Below, piece after piece: positions 9,901 through 17,895 of a stretch of DNA of 48,405 nt. How positions within the stretch are numbered: position 1 is the first letter of the stretch; each line of letters begins with the position of its first letter. This stretch comes from DASQEH01 sp038239485 (GTDB taxonomy: Bacteria; Actinomycetota; Actinomycetes; Propionibacteriales; Nocardioidaceae). The stretch is taken from NCBI GenBank assembly GCA_038239485.1, contig JBBSET010000031.1, positions 1 to 48,405 on the forward strand, in the 5' to 3' direction. The notes beneath the pieces are model-generated. The model was not told where the DNA came from. It saw only the letters and a list, made by a program, of their open reading frames with translations, and searched no databases. The position numbers were made by a program, and so were the translations under genes.

Positions 9901-10454
9901 TTGTCGGCGCCGAAGATGTCGCGAAAGTCCGAGGCGGCCTGGCGCGCTGCGTCATAGTTGCCGAGCCGAAGCTGCGTCTGGACCTCGCCGGACGGGCAGC
10001 CGGTGGTCGCGATGAGCCCGGCAGAGTACTGCTCGAGCAGCTCGCGGTCCATCCGCGGCTTGTAGTACTGACCCTCGATGGAGGCCCGCGACGACAGCGT
10101 GAAGAGGTTGTGCATGCCTTCCGTGGACGACGCCAGCAAGGTGGCGTGGGTGTAGGCGCCGCCTCCTGAGACGTCGTCGCTGCCGCCGTTGCCCCACCTG
10201 ACCCGCCGGCGCTCGAACCGGCTGGTGCCCGGCGTCACGTAGGCCTCGACCCCGATGATCGGCTTGACCCCGCGCGCTCGGGCGGCGCTGTAGAACTCGT
10301 AGGCGCCGAACATGTTGCCGTGGTCGGTGATGGCCAGCGCCGGCATGCCCATCCGGACGGTCTCGTCGAGCAGCTCGCCGACGCGAGCGGCGCCGTCGAG
10401 CATGGAGAACTCCGTGTGCACGTGGAGGTGCACGAACGACGCGCTGCTCGACAT
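6927..10454 (-). CDS. dnaE: DNA polymerase III alpha subunit, replicative DnaE1
   Basis: Replicative C-family polymerase of 1175 residues. Order of domains: PHP (about 1-270), palm and fingers (about 270-850), helix-hairpin-helix, then an OB fold near 1000-1080. The PHP domain keeps the full HLHVHTEFSMLDG metal motif, consistent with an active proofreading exonuclease as known for mycobacterial DnaE1. Catalytic aspartates are Asp413 and Asp415 in MPDIDIDFDE and Asp577 in KMDFLGLRN. A sliding-clamp motif, QDSLF, lies at 936-940. The ATG at 10452-10454 follows a GAGAGGAGAG ribosome site. No intein is present. Downstream are the DUF2567 and DUF3352 genes. Confidence 0.97.
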   Translation of the reverse strand: MSSSASFVHLHVHTEFSMLDGAARVGELLDETVRMGMPALAITDHGNMFGAYEFYSAARARGVKPIIGVEAYVTPGTSRFERRRVRWGNGGSDDVSGGGAYTHATLLASSTEGMHNLFTLSSRASIEGQYYKPRMDRELLEQYSAGLIATTGCPSGEVQTQLRLGNYDAARQAASDFRDIFGADNYFLELMDHGLSIESRVRANLLRLAKELSLPLVATNDLHYTRREDAASHEALLCVQSGSTMNDPDRFKLDGDGYYLKSPDEMRDIWRDFPEACDNTLLIAERCQVSFAEGRNLMPRFPVPAEETEETWFVKMVETGLETRYPGGVTGEVRSRADFEVSVILQMGFPGYFLVTADCIGWARANGIRVGPGRGSATGSLVAYAMGITELDPLEHGLLFERFLNPERISMPDIDIDFDERRRGEVIRYVNAKYGEDRVAQVVTYGTIKAKQAVKDSSRVLGYPFAMGERITKAMPAPVMGKDIPVNDIFDPSHKRYGEATEFRALYEGDADVRRIVDTARGLEGLKRQWGVHACAMIMSNAPLIDNIPIMRREQDGATITQFDYPTCEALGLLKMDFLGLRNLTVISDALDNIEANRGERIEVEALTFDDPATYELLGRGDTLGVFQLDGTAMRSLLRSMRPDCFDDITAVLALYRPGPMATNAHNDYADRKNHRQQVVPIHHELAEPLAEVLGETHGLVVYQEQVMALAQRVAGYSLASADLLRRAMGKKKKAELEQQYESFSGGMAERGYSRAAVKALWDTLLPFCDYGFNKSHGAGYAVVSYWTAYLKARYPAEYMAALLTSVRDDKDKSAVYLNECRRMGIKVLPPDVNESADDFTPVGTDIRFGLAAIRNVGHNVVTGLLEARTSKGRFADFGDFMTKVPMIVCNKRVLESLCKAGAFDSLGYSRRSLVAIHDHAADQYIDLKRNEAIGQDSLFGELEDDSFEAVSVQVPDLGEWDKRTLLAYERDMLGLYVSDHPLTGLEHVLARASDVTIGQLVTEEDRPEGSIVTIAGLITSVVRKTTRKGDVYAVVAVEDLEGAVNVMVFPGNYQQWGTLLIEDSVVLVKGRTKRGRDEEVELTALELTVPDLTRGSSDGPVIISLPAARVTPAVVGQLKDVLATHPGVAEVHLRLQSAGRTIVMKLDQRLRVAPSPALMADLKALLGPACLSAS

Positions 10455-10690
10455 GGTCGGGGGGCTCTCCTCTCAGTGGGCCGCGGCGTCCGTGATCGGA
10501 CGGCAGCGTCGCCCTGCGGCGTCGTCGACCGGCCGCGACAGTGGGGATCGCGGCGGGTATCCGGGGAAGGTGTCACAGCCTACGCCGCCAAAGATGGCGC
10601 CGAGCTCCGACACTCCCCGATCCTGGGCGGCGCGCCGAAGGAGATTCTTGGCCGGCGGCCGGCGGCCGGGGAGTCCGGGCGGCCGGGAGA
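10455..10690. other. Intergenic region between rluD and dnaE
   Basis: These 236 bases hold no convincing gene. The dnaE ribosome site is at its left end. A small 5-bp hairpin (CGCCA-AAGA-TGGCG, 10586-10599) is present. The region probably contains the dnaE promoter, but I cannot pick a -35/-10 pair with confidence. Confidence 0.5.
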
Positions 10691-11629
10691 TCAGTCGGCG
10701 AGCCGGATGACGTCGAGGGCGTGGTCGAGGTCGGCGGGGTACGGCGACTGGAACTCGACCCACTCGTCGGTGTCAGGGTGGGTGAACCCGAGCCGGACGG
10801 CATGCAGCCACTGCCGCTCGAGCCCCACCCGCCGAGCCAGCACGGGGTCCGCGCCATAGGTGAGGTCACCAACGCAGGGGTGGTGGAGCGCGCTCATGTG
10901 CACCCTGATCTGGTGGGTACGCCCGGTCTCGAGCTTGATCTCCAGCAAGGAGGCGAACCGGTGCGCCTCGAGCGTCTCGTAGTGCGTGACGCTGTGCCTG
11001 CCGTCGGAGCGGACCACGAACTTGTAGTCGTGCTTGGTGTGACGGGCGATCGGGGCGTCGACGGTCCCCCGGAACGGGTCCAGGTGGCCCTGCACGAGTG
11101 CGTGGTAGGTCTTGTCGACGGTGCGGGCCTTGAAGGCACGCTTGAGCACGGAGTACGCGTGCTCGGACTTGGCCACGACCATCAGCCCGCTGGTGCCGAC
11201 GTCCAGGCGCTGGACCACGCCGCGCCGCTCGGGAACACCCGACGTGGAGATGCGGAAGCCGGCGCCGGCGAGGTGGCCGAGCACGGTCGGGCCGGTCCAG
11301 CCGACGCTGGGGTGGGCCGCAACTCCGACCGGCTTGTCCACCACTACGAACGCGTCGTCGTCGTACACGATGCCGAGGCCGGCGACCATCTCCGGCACCA
11401 CCTCGGCCGCGGGTACGGCCATCGGGATGGCCACCTCGAGGAAGGCGCCCTCCTCGACCCGGTCCGATTTCGCAGGCGACACCCCGTCGATCGTGACGCC
11501 GCCGGCGGCCACGATCTCGGCCGCCTTGGTGCGCGACAGGCCGAACATCCGGGAGATCGCGGCGTCCACCCGCTCACCCGCGAGACCCTCGGGTACGTAG
11601 AGGACCTTCAGCGGGCGATCGGAGCTCAT
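10691..11629 (-). CDS. rluD: RluA/RluD family 23S rRNA pseudouridine synthase
   Basis: A 312-residue pseudouridine synthase. An S4 RNA-binding domain occupies about residues 13-75 (AGERVDAAISRMFGLSRTKA), followed by the catalytic domain with the RluA-family motif QRLDVGTSGL, whose aspartate is Asp143. ETGRTHQIRVHM near residue 236 is the second family signature. In actinobacteria this gene follows lspA, as here, where the ATG overlaps the lspA stop (ATGA). By family knowledge the substrate is likely uridine in helix 69 of 23S rRNA, but RluC-like specificity cannot be excluded. Confidence 0.92.
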   Translation of the reverse strand: MSSDRPLKVLYVPEGLAGERVDAAISRMFGLSRTKAAEIVAAGGVTIDGVSPAKSDRVEEGAFLEVAIPMAVPAAEVVPEMVAGLGIVYDDDAFVVVDKPVGVAAHPSVGWTGPTVLGHLAGAGFRISTSGVPERRGVVQRLDVGTSGLMVVAKSEHAYSVLKRAFKARTVDKTYHALVQGHLDPFRGTVDAPIARHTKHDYKFVVRSDGRHSVTHYETLEAHRFASLLEIKLETGRTHQIRVHMSALHHPCVGDLTYGADPVLARRVGLERQWLHAVRLGFTHPDTDEWVEFQSPYPADLDHALDVIRLAD

Positions 11630-12231
11630 GGGATGTCCGCGGCGCTACCGTCGCCGTCGCCCCGGGCGCGGTCGGCTCCAGCACTGCGCTCGCCGTCGAT
11701 CGACCCGTCGAGCCGGACACCGCGCAGGCTGAGCACGACGAACAGCACCGCGGCGATCGATATCGACGAGTCTGCGACGTTGAAGATGGGCCAATGCGGC
11801 ACCTCCAAGAAGTCGACGACGTGGCCGTGGAAGGGCGAGGGTGCCCGGAGGAGCCGATCGGTGACGTTGCCCAGCGCCCCACCCAGCACGAGTCCGAGGG
11901 CCACGGCCCAGCCAACGCTTCCGAGGCGCCGGGCCATCCGGATACACACGGCGACCACCGCCAGCGCGACGAGCGTCAGCACGAACGTGTAGCTGGTCCC
12001 GGTACTGAAGGCCGCGCCGGCGTTGTGGCTCAGGTCGAGCCGGAACAGGCTGCCGACGACGTCCTTGGGCTGCCCCTCGGTCAAGGAGTGCTCAGCCCAC
12101 CACTTGGTGACCTGGTCGAGCATGTAGGCGGTGACCGCGACGCCCGCCCAGACGGCCAGCGTGCGCCGGCTCGAGACCCTGGTGGACGGCCGCGATGTGT
12201 CGCTCAGCGGCGCTCCTGGCGTTGTTTGCAT
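11626..12231 (-). CDS. lspA: Lipoprotein signal peptidase LspA (signal peptidase II)
   Basis: LspA removes the signal peptide from diacylglyceryl-modified prolipoproteins in the membrane. From the ATG at 12229-12231 the protein has 201 residues, with four membrane helices after a roughly 25-residue hydrophilic lead. The catalytic aspartate motifs are present: LGNVTDRLLR and FNVADSSISI. The chosen ATG lies inside the end of the dksA-like gene (28-base overlap); an upstream GTG is possible, but no start has a strong ribosome site. It is coupled to rluD downstream. Confidence 0.93.
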   Translation of the reverse strand: MQTTPGAPLSDTSRPSTRVSSRRTLAVWAGVAVTAYMLDQVTKWWAEHSLTEGQPKDVVGSLFRLDLSHNAGAAFSTGTSYTFVLTLVALAVVAVCIRMARRLGSVGWAVALGLVLGGALGNVTDRLLRAPSPFHGHVVDFLEVPHWPIFNVADSSISIAAVLFVVLSLRGVRLDGSIDGERSAGADRARGDGDGSAADIP

Positions 12232-12638
12232 TCCATGCACAGTGTGGCACGGGGGAATGCCTGCAACCGCATCTTGCCGATGGGGCGGCTGCATGACTCG
12301 CAGATGCCGTACGTGCCCGCGTCGACGCGCTGGATGGCCAGCTCGACCAGCTCCAGGTTGGCGCGGGCGTTCTTGGCCATCGACATCTCGTGGTCGCGCT
12401 CGAACGTGTTGGACCCGACGTCGGCCTGGTCGTTGCCGGCTCCCTCGCCGCCTTCACGAAGCAGGTGACCGATCTCGGTCTCGGCGGCGGCGATCTCGGA
12501 GCGCAGCCGCTCCACGTCGGCCTCCAGGGTCGAGCGAACCTCGTCGACCTCGTCCGGCGTCCAGGGATCTTCTCCCTCCCGGACCTCCAGCTGGTCGGCG
12601 ACGTTGCCTACGGCGGTAGCCGTCTTCTTGGCAGCCAT
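12204..12638 (-). CDS. TraR/DksA family C4 zinc-finger protein
   Basis: A 144-residue protein of the DksA/TraR type. An amino-terminal lysine-rich stretch leads to a coiled coil (about residues 28-100), and the carboxyl terminus carries a four-cysteine zinc finger, CESCSRPIGKM...CMEC, spaced Cys-x2-Cys-x17-Cys-x2-Cys. The start is the ATG at 12636-12638 (MAAKKTATAV), behind an AGGAGAG ribosome site. DksA-like proteins bind the RNA polymerase secondary channel. The Asp-x-x-Asp-Ala tip of true DksA is not obvious here, so the effect on transcription is uncertain. It heads a probable dksA-lspA-rluD operon and is divergent from ileS. Confidence 0.88.
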   Translation of the reverse strand: MAAKKTATAVGNVADQLEVREGEDPWTPDEVDEVRSTLEADVERLRSEIAAAETEIGHLLREGGEGAGNDQADVGSNTFERDHEMSMAKNARANLELVELAIQRVDAGTYGICESCSRPIGKMRLQAFPRATLCMECKQRQERR

Positions 12639-12683
12639 GTGACTCTCCTGACGACCTTGTGCCCCATGTCTTGAGGTGCGGAG

Positions 12684-12712
12684 AGGATAGGCCGATATTT
12701 GCCCGAGGCCAA
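12684..12712 (-). promoter_or_regulatory. Candidate promoter for the dksA-like/lspA/rluD operon
   Basis: On the minus strand TTGGCC (12707-12712) and TATCCT (12684-12689) are separated by 17 bases, with the -10 ending 45 bases before the dksA-like ATG. An ATTTG-N8-CAAAT inverted repeat (12697-12714) overlaps the spacer and -35 and could be an operator. Confidence 0.5.
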
Positions 12713-12842
12713 ATGTCTCGTCAGGCGGCCGTCGCCGCCTGCGGCCGGCGTGACTCTCACGCAGAGTGGCTGACTCACTACAAATCACCTATGTCGGTCA
12801 TCCGCTGCGAAAGTCGGGCCCCGGAGAGGGGAGACTGACCAG

Positions 12843-15800
12843 GTGCCTACCTACCCGGTGATCCCACCCGCGGTCGACCTGCCTCTCCTCGAGCACGAGA
12901 TCCTCGCCTTCTGGCGGGACAACGACACCTTCGCGCAGTCGTTGCGCGACCGGGCAGACGCCCCGCGCTGGACGTTCTACGAAGGGCCGCCGACCGCCAA
13001 CGGAAAGCCCGGCGCGCACCATGTCGAGGCCCGGGTCTTCAAGGACGTCTTTCCGCGCTTCAAGACGATGCAAGGGTTCCGTGTGGACCGCAAAGCGGGC
13101 TGGGACTGCCAGGGCCTGCATGTGGAGGTGGGCGTCGAGAAGGAGCTCGGCCTGTCCGGCAAGCGGCAGATCGAGGCGTACGGCATCGCGGAGTTCAACG
13201 CCAGGTGCCGCGAGTCGGTCCAGCGGTCGACGGCCGACTTCGTGGCCATGACGGAGCGGATGGCATACTGGGTCGACAACGCCGCTGCCTACCGCACCAT
13301 GGACGCCTCCTACATCGAGAGCGTCTGGTGGTCGCTGAAGCAGATCTTCAGCGTGGGCCTGCTCGACGAGTCGTTCCGAGTCTCGCCGTACTGCCCGCGC
13401 TGCGAGACGGCGCTGTCCGACCATGAGCTCGGCCAGCCGGGCGGGTACGAGACCGTGGTCGACCCATCGGTCTACGTCCGGTTCCCGCTCACCTCGGGGC
13501 CGCTCGCGGGGCGTGCCGCGCTGCTGGTCTGGACGACGACCCCGTGGACCCTGGTGTCCAACACGGCTGTTGCGGTCAACCCTGGCGTCACGTATCTGGT
13601 GGCCACCGATGGCAACGACACCGTGGTCGTCGCCGAGCCCCTCTTCGAGGCCGTCCTCGGCGAGGGCTGGACGGTCGAGTCGCGTTTGAGCGGCCGCGAG
13701 ATGGAGCACTGGAGCTACTCTCGACCATTCGACCTGGTCGCCTTCGACGAGCCGGCCCACGTCGTGGTGCTCGCTGACTATGTCACCGTCGAGGACGGCA
13801 CCGGGCTGGTCCACCAGGCCCCGGCGTTCGGGGCGCCGGACATGGAGGTCGCGCAGGCGTACGGTCTGCCCGTGGTCAACCCGGTCCGCCGCGACGGCCA
13901 CTTCGACGAGGGCATCGGCTTGGTCGGGGGCCAGTTCTTCAAGCACGCAGACACCGATCTGGTCCGCGACCTCGACTCTCGCGGACTGCTGTTCCGCCAC
14001 GTCTCCTACGAGCACTCCTACCCGCACTGCTGGCGCTGTCACACCCCGTTGCTCTACTACGCCTTGCCCGCCTGGTACATCCGCACGACGGCGGTCAAGG
14101 ACGCGCTTCTGCGCGAGAACGAGCGGACGACGTGGTATCCCGGCACGATCAAGTGGGGCAGGTACGGCGACTGGCTCGACAACAACGTCGACTGGTCGCT
14201 GTCGCGGACACGGTACTGGGGCACCCCGCTCCCGATCTGGCGCAACGACCTGGACCCGAGCCGGCTGGTCTGCGTCGGGTCGCTCGCCGAGCTCGGTGAC
14301 CTGGCGGGGCGCAACCTGAGCGCCCTGGATCCACACCGGCCGTTCGTGGACGACGTGACCTTCACCCTGCCGGGCGTGGCGGGGACGTTCCGGCGGGTGG
14401 CCGAGGTGATCGACGCCTGGTACGACTCAGGGTCGATGCCGTTCGCCCAGTGGGGGTACCCGCACGCCGAGGGTTCGCAGGCCGCGTTCGAGGTGGCCTT
14501 CCCGGCGCAGTTCATCTGCGAGGGGCTGGACCAGACTCGAGGCTGGTTCTACTCCCTGATGGCCGTCAGCACCTTGGTCTTCGACCGGTCGTCGTACGAG
14601 AACGTCGTCTGCCTCGGGCTGCTGATCGCAGAGGACGGCCGCAAGATGTCCAAGCACCTGGGCAACATCCTCGAGCCGATGCCGCTGATGGAGCGCCATG
14701 GGGCCGACGCGCTGCGCTGGTTCATGGCCGCGTCCGGATCGCCGTGGGCGGCGCGGCGGCTCGGGCACGGGAACCTGCAGGAGATCGTCCGCAAGGTTCT
14801 CCTCACCTACTGGAACACCGTGGCGTTCCAGGCGCTCTACGCCAGGGCCAACGGCTGGACTCCGGCAGACGTGGCTCCCGACGTAGCCGGCCGCCCCGCG
14901 CTGGACCGCTGGCTGGTCTCAGGACGCAACCGGCTGACCCGCGACGTGACCGCCGCCCTGGAGGTGTTCGACACCCAGCGCGCGGGGCAGCTCCTCGCGG
15001 GGTTCGTCGACGACGTGTCCAACTGGTACGTCCGCCGCTCACGACGGCGCTTCTGGGACGGCGACCCGGCGGCGCTGGCCACGCTGCACGAGACGCTGGA
15101 AGTGCTCACCCGGCTGCTCGCGCCGCTCGTCCCCTTCGTCACCGAACGGGTCTGGCAGGACCTCGTCCGCACGGTCGACCCGACCGCACCGGACTCCGTC
15201 CACCGGGCCGACTGGCCGTCGGCCGACAGCCACCTGGTCGACGACCATCTCGAGGAGGCGATGGCGCTCACGCGACGGCTCGTCGAGCTCGGCCGGGCCG
15301 CCCGCGCCGAGGCCAAGGTCAAGACCCGACAGTCGCTCTCGAGAGTCCTGATCCCGACGGCCTCCTACGAACGGCTCGGGGAGGACCTGCGTCGTGAGGT
15401 CGCGGCCGAGCTGAACGTCACCGACGTCGAGTCGTTCGCCTCCGCGGGTGACCTGGTCGACTACGTGGCCAAAGCGAACTTCAGGGCGCTGGGAAAGCGC
15501 TTCGGCAGCCAGACCCCACAGGTGGCAGCCGCGATCGCGGCCAGCGACGCGACCCGGCTGGCTCGTGACCTGGCGGTGTCGGGGTCGACGACCGTCGCCT
15601 TCCAGGGCGAGGTCGAGCTGTCCGCCGAGGAGGTCACGATCTCCGAGCGGCCGCGGGCAGGGTGGTCGGTGATCAACGAGCACGGCGAAACCGTCGCCCT
15701 CGACCTGACGTTGACTCCCGAGCTGGTTCGAGCAGGGCTGGCACGCGAGATCATCCGCTTCGTCCAGGAGGCCCGCAAGACTGCCGGGCTCCACGTCGCT

Positions 15801-15974
15801 GACCGGATCACGCTCGCCTGGTCCGGTCAGGGACCTGCGGCCGAGGCGCTCAGCGAGCACAGCGGGCTGGTCGCCAGCGAGGTGCTGGCGATGGAGCTGA
15901 CCCATGTCGACTCCGTGCCCGACGGCGTGGTCAGCCCCGAGCTGGGACTGACCTTTGCCGTCAGCAAGCACTGA
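12843..15974 (+). CDS. ileS: Isoleucine--tRNA ligase (IleS, eukaryote-like type)
   Basis: A class I aminoacyl-tRNA synthetase of 1043 residues, the length usual for the actinobacterial eukaryote-like IleS group, which is often less sensitive to mupirocin. The HIGH-equivalent segment is GPPTANGKPGAHH at residues 48-60, and the KMSKS loop reads KMSKH, with the first Lys at 601. Cys pairs CPRC (near 182) and CWRC (near 397) suggest metal sites, and the editing domain lies between about 200 and 400. The start is the GTG at 12843 behind GAGAGGGGAG. The gene is convergent with divIVA. No T-box is visible upstream. Confidence 0.97.
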   Translation: MPTYPVIPPAVDLPLLEHEILAFWRDNDTFAQSLRDRADAPRWTFYEGPPTANGKPGAHHVEARVFKDVFPRFKTMQGFRVDRKAGWDCQGLHVEVGVEKELGLSGKRQIEAYGIAEFNARCRESVQRSTADFVAMTERMAYWVDNAAAYRTMDASYIESVWWSLKQIFSVGLLDESFRVSPYCPRCETALSDHELGQPGGYETVVDPSVYVRFPLTSGPLAGRAALLVWTTTPWTLVSNTAVAVNPGVTYLVATDGNDTVVVAEPLFEAVLGEGWTVESRLSGREMEHWSYSRPFDLVAFDEPAHVVVLADYVTVEDGTGLVHQAPAFGAPDMEVAQAYGLPVVNPVRRDGHFDEGIGLVGGQFFKHADTDLVRDLDSRGLLFRHVSYEHSYPHCWRCHTPLLYYALPAWYIRTTAVKDALLRENERTTWYPGTIKWGRYGDWLDNNVDWSLSRTRYWGTPLPIWRNDLDPSRLVCVGSLAELGDLAGRNLSALDPHRPFVDDVTFTLPGVAGTFRRVAEVIDAWYDSGSMPFAQWGYPHAEGSQAAFEVAFPAQFICEGLDQTRGWFYSLMAVSTLVFDRSSYENVVCLGLLIAEDGRKMSKHLGNILEPMPLMERHGADALRWFMAASGSPWAARRLGHGNLQEIVRKVLLTYWNTVAFQALYARANGWTPADVAPDVAGRPALDRWLVSGRNRLTRDVTAALEVFDTQRAGQLLAGFVDDVSNWYVRRSRRRFWDGDPAALATLHETLEVLTRLLAPLVPFVTERVWQDLVRTVDPTAPDSVHRADWPSADSHLVDDHLEEAMALTRRLVELGRAARAEAKVKTRQSLSRVLIPTASYERLGEDLRREVAAELNVTDVESFASAGDLVDYVAKANFRALGKRFGSQTPQVAAAIAASDATRLARDLAVSGSTTVAFQGEVELSAEEVTISERPRAGWSVINEHGETVALDLTLTPELVRAGLAREIIRFVQEARKTAGLHVADRITLAWSGQGPAAEALSEHSGLVASEVLAMELTHVDSVPDGVVSPELGLTFAVSKH

Positions 15975-16013
15975 CCAAACGCTGACGAGCCCTCGGCGGG
16001 AGGGGTGGATCGG

Positions 16014-16757
16014 CTAGTCCGGGGGATCCTCGCTCAGCAGCTCCGACAGCCGCCCTGGCGGAGGCGACTCGGTCTCGGGCGGGGGTACGTCGTCGCCCGG
16101 CCCGGCGACCGGGGACAGGGGGGTCTCGTCGCCGCCGCCTTCACCGTCCAGGGCTCGCAGCTGGTTCTCGAAGTAGGCCCGCAGCCGGCTGCGATACTCG
16201 CGCTCGAAGGACCGCAGCTCCTCGAGCTCGCCAGACAGGGCTTCCTTGTCCGACTCCAACGCTCCCAGCAGGTCCTGCCGCCGTTGCGCCAGCTCCGCCG
16301 CCTGGCTGTCCGACTGCGTCTTGGCCTCCGCCTCGAGCCGCTCGGCGGCGGCTCTGGACTCCGCGTCGAGCCGCTCGGCCTTCACCGTGGCCTCACCAAG
16401 GATCCTGTCCGCGTCGCCCTGCGCCTCGGCGACGAGCTGATCGGCATTCTGGGCCGCGATCTCCAGCAACCTCGCCGCCGCGCCCGATGCCTCGCCGATC
16501 GTGCCCACCCTCGCCGCTACCGGCGCCGACCCGGCGACGGCCTTCACCGGGCTGGTGACGACCCCGTCCGGCGCATCCGCTGACGGCGAAGACGTGTCAC
16601 CGAGCTTCGACCGGAGGTCGTCGTTCTGGGCGTGCAGCCTGGTGAGCTCGACCTCGACCTCGTCGAGGAACTGGTCGACCTCCCCCATGTCGTACCCCTC
16701 GCGGAGTCGGACGGGCGTGAACGTCTTCTTGTGAACGTCCTCGGGTGTCAACGTCAT
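16014..16757 (-). CDS. divIVA: DivIVA/Wag31 polar growth coiled-coil protein
   Basis: DivIVA marks cell poles in actinobacteria and recruits the wall-building machinery. From the ATG at 16755-16757 (MTLTPEDVHKKTF), behind AAGGTGAG, the protein has 247 residues. The DivIVA amino-terminal domain (about 1-55, with EGYDMGEVDQFLDEVE) is followed by a variable linker and a long coiled coil (about 80-205) rich in Ala, Glu and Arg. The acidic, Pro-rich tail is typical of Wag31. It is the last gene of the dcw cluster and converges on ileS. Confidence 0.94.
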   Translation of the reverse strand: MTLTPEDVHKKTFTPVRLREGYDMGEVDQFLDEVEVELTRLHAQNDDLRSKLGDTSSPSADAPDGVVTSPVKAVAGSAPVAARVGTIGEASGAAARLLEIAAQNADQLVAEAQGDADRILGEATVKAERLDAESRAAAERLEAEAKTQSDSQAAELAQRRQDLLGALESDKEALSGELEELRSFEREYRSRLRAYFENQLRALDGEGGGDETPLSPVAGPGDDVPPPETESPPPGRLSELLSEDPPD

Positions 16758-16877
16758 GAGCTCACCTTTTGGTAGTCCTTGGGCCATTCGGCCACCCGGT
16801 GGTGGCCGCGGCCATACCGTACTCCAGCGCGGGGACGGCGGGACACTTGATCGCGTCGACCACGCTCGGGCTCGGCG

Positions 16878-17174
16878 TCAGCCGCTGAGCAGGGTCCTCA
16901 TGTTCACGTAGCGCAGCACCAGGCACAGCACCAGCACGATCAGGATGGACAAGTCGATGGTGGCAGAGCCCAGCCTGAGCGGCGGGATCATCCGCCGGAG
17001 CGCCCGGATGGGCGGGTCGGTGGCCGAGTAGACGATCTCGAGGCCGACGAGGGCGGGCCCGTTCGGCCGCCAGGAGCGAGCGAACACCTGGACCCAGTCG
17101 ACGACGATGCGCGTCCAGATGAGTAGCAGATAGGTCCACAGGACGATTTCGATGATGCTTCCGACGAGGACCAC
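16878..17174 (-). CDS. YggT family membrane protein
   Basis: A 98-residue protein with two hydrophobic stretches (about residues 4-28 and 70-90) flanking the family motif around SATDPPIRALRRMIPPLRLG. YggT proteins are linked to osmotic tolerance and membrane partitioning in other bacteria; the molecular role is unsettled. Position between sepF and divIVA is the standard actinobacterial arrangement. The start is the GTG at 17172-17174; the second GTC/CTC codons rule out a near alternative. Confidence 0.9.
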   Translation of the reverse strand: MVLVGSIIEIVLWTYLLLIWTRIVVDWVQVFARSWRPNGPALVGLEIVYSATDPPIRALRRMIPPLRLGSATIDLSILIVLVLCLVLRYVNMRTLLSG

Positions 17175-17267
17175 GAGCCCAGCCTAATCGGCGCCGAGGC
17201 CGGTTCCGTGCAGCTCGGCTCGGGTTGAACGAGGCTGTCAACCGAGACTGTGCATCAGCTCCGACGA

Positions 17268-17753
17268 TCAGCTCTGGTTGAAGAAGCCGCCCTCAGCGAT
17301 GCGCTGCTTGTCCTCCGCGGCGACCGAGACATTCGGCGGCGAGAGCAGGAAGACCTTGCTGGTGACCCGCTCGATCGAGCCGCGCACCGCGAACACCAGG
17401 CCGGCTGAGAAGTCGACCAGCCGCTTCGCGTCGCTGTCGTCCATCTCCGACAGGTTCATGATGACCGGGATCCCCTCGCGGAAATGCTCACCGATCGTGC
17501 GCGCCTCGTTGTACGTCCGCGGGTGCAGGGTGGTGATCCTGGACAGCTCGGCGACGACGCCAACCGGCTGCCGCCGCTCCGCCAGAGACGAGACGGCTGC
17601 GGGATGCTCGTCGCGGACCGCCTTCACGGGTCGCGCGACAGAGCTGCCGGACGGCTGCTGCGGGACGTCGTCGACGTCGTAGTCGTCCTCATAGCGGTCG
17701 CTGTCCTCGAGCAGGCCCAGGTAGACCCCAACCTTGCGCATTCCGCCCGCCAT
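17268..17753 (-). CDS. sepF: Cell division protein SepF
   Basis: SepF tethers FtsZ to the membrane in actinobacteria, which lack FtsA. From the ATG at 17751-17753 (MAGGMRKVGVYLGLLED) the protein has 161 residues: an amino-terminal amphipathic membrane-binding segment, an acidic variable linker (to about residue 70), and the SepF core (about 70-155) with MNLSEMDDSDAKRLVDFSAG. A second ATG four codons later is possible. Frames open further upstream lack SepF similarity. Confidence 0.93.
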   Translation of the reverse strand: MAGGMRKVGVYLGLLEDSDRYEDDYDVDDVPQQPSGSSVARPVKAVRDEHPAAVSSLAERRQPVGVVAELSRITTLHPRTYNEARTIGEHFREGIPVIMNLSEMDDSDAKRLVDFSAGLVFAVRGSIERVTSKVFLLSPPNVSVAAEDKQRIAEGGFFNQS

Positions 17754-17895
17754 GACCTCGATGCCTCCACCTAGCTCGACAATGCCGTCTTGATGATGCC
17801 TACCGACTGGAGCTGCCCCAAACAGCAGGGCAAGCCCAGAGCCAGTACTGCGTACGAAGGAACTGTGCAGCGACTCGCCGCCGACATCCGCGACA

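Noticed and set aside
12639..12842. T-box riboswitch before ileS
   Set aside because: Actinobacterial ileS genes often have a T-box, but the TGGNACC antiterminator core is absent from this 204-base gap and no matching stem is visible.
15990..16004. Terminator between ileS and divIVA
   Set aside because: Only a 5-bp CCCTC/GAGGG stem with no T-tract; too weak to call.
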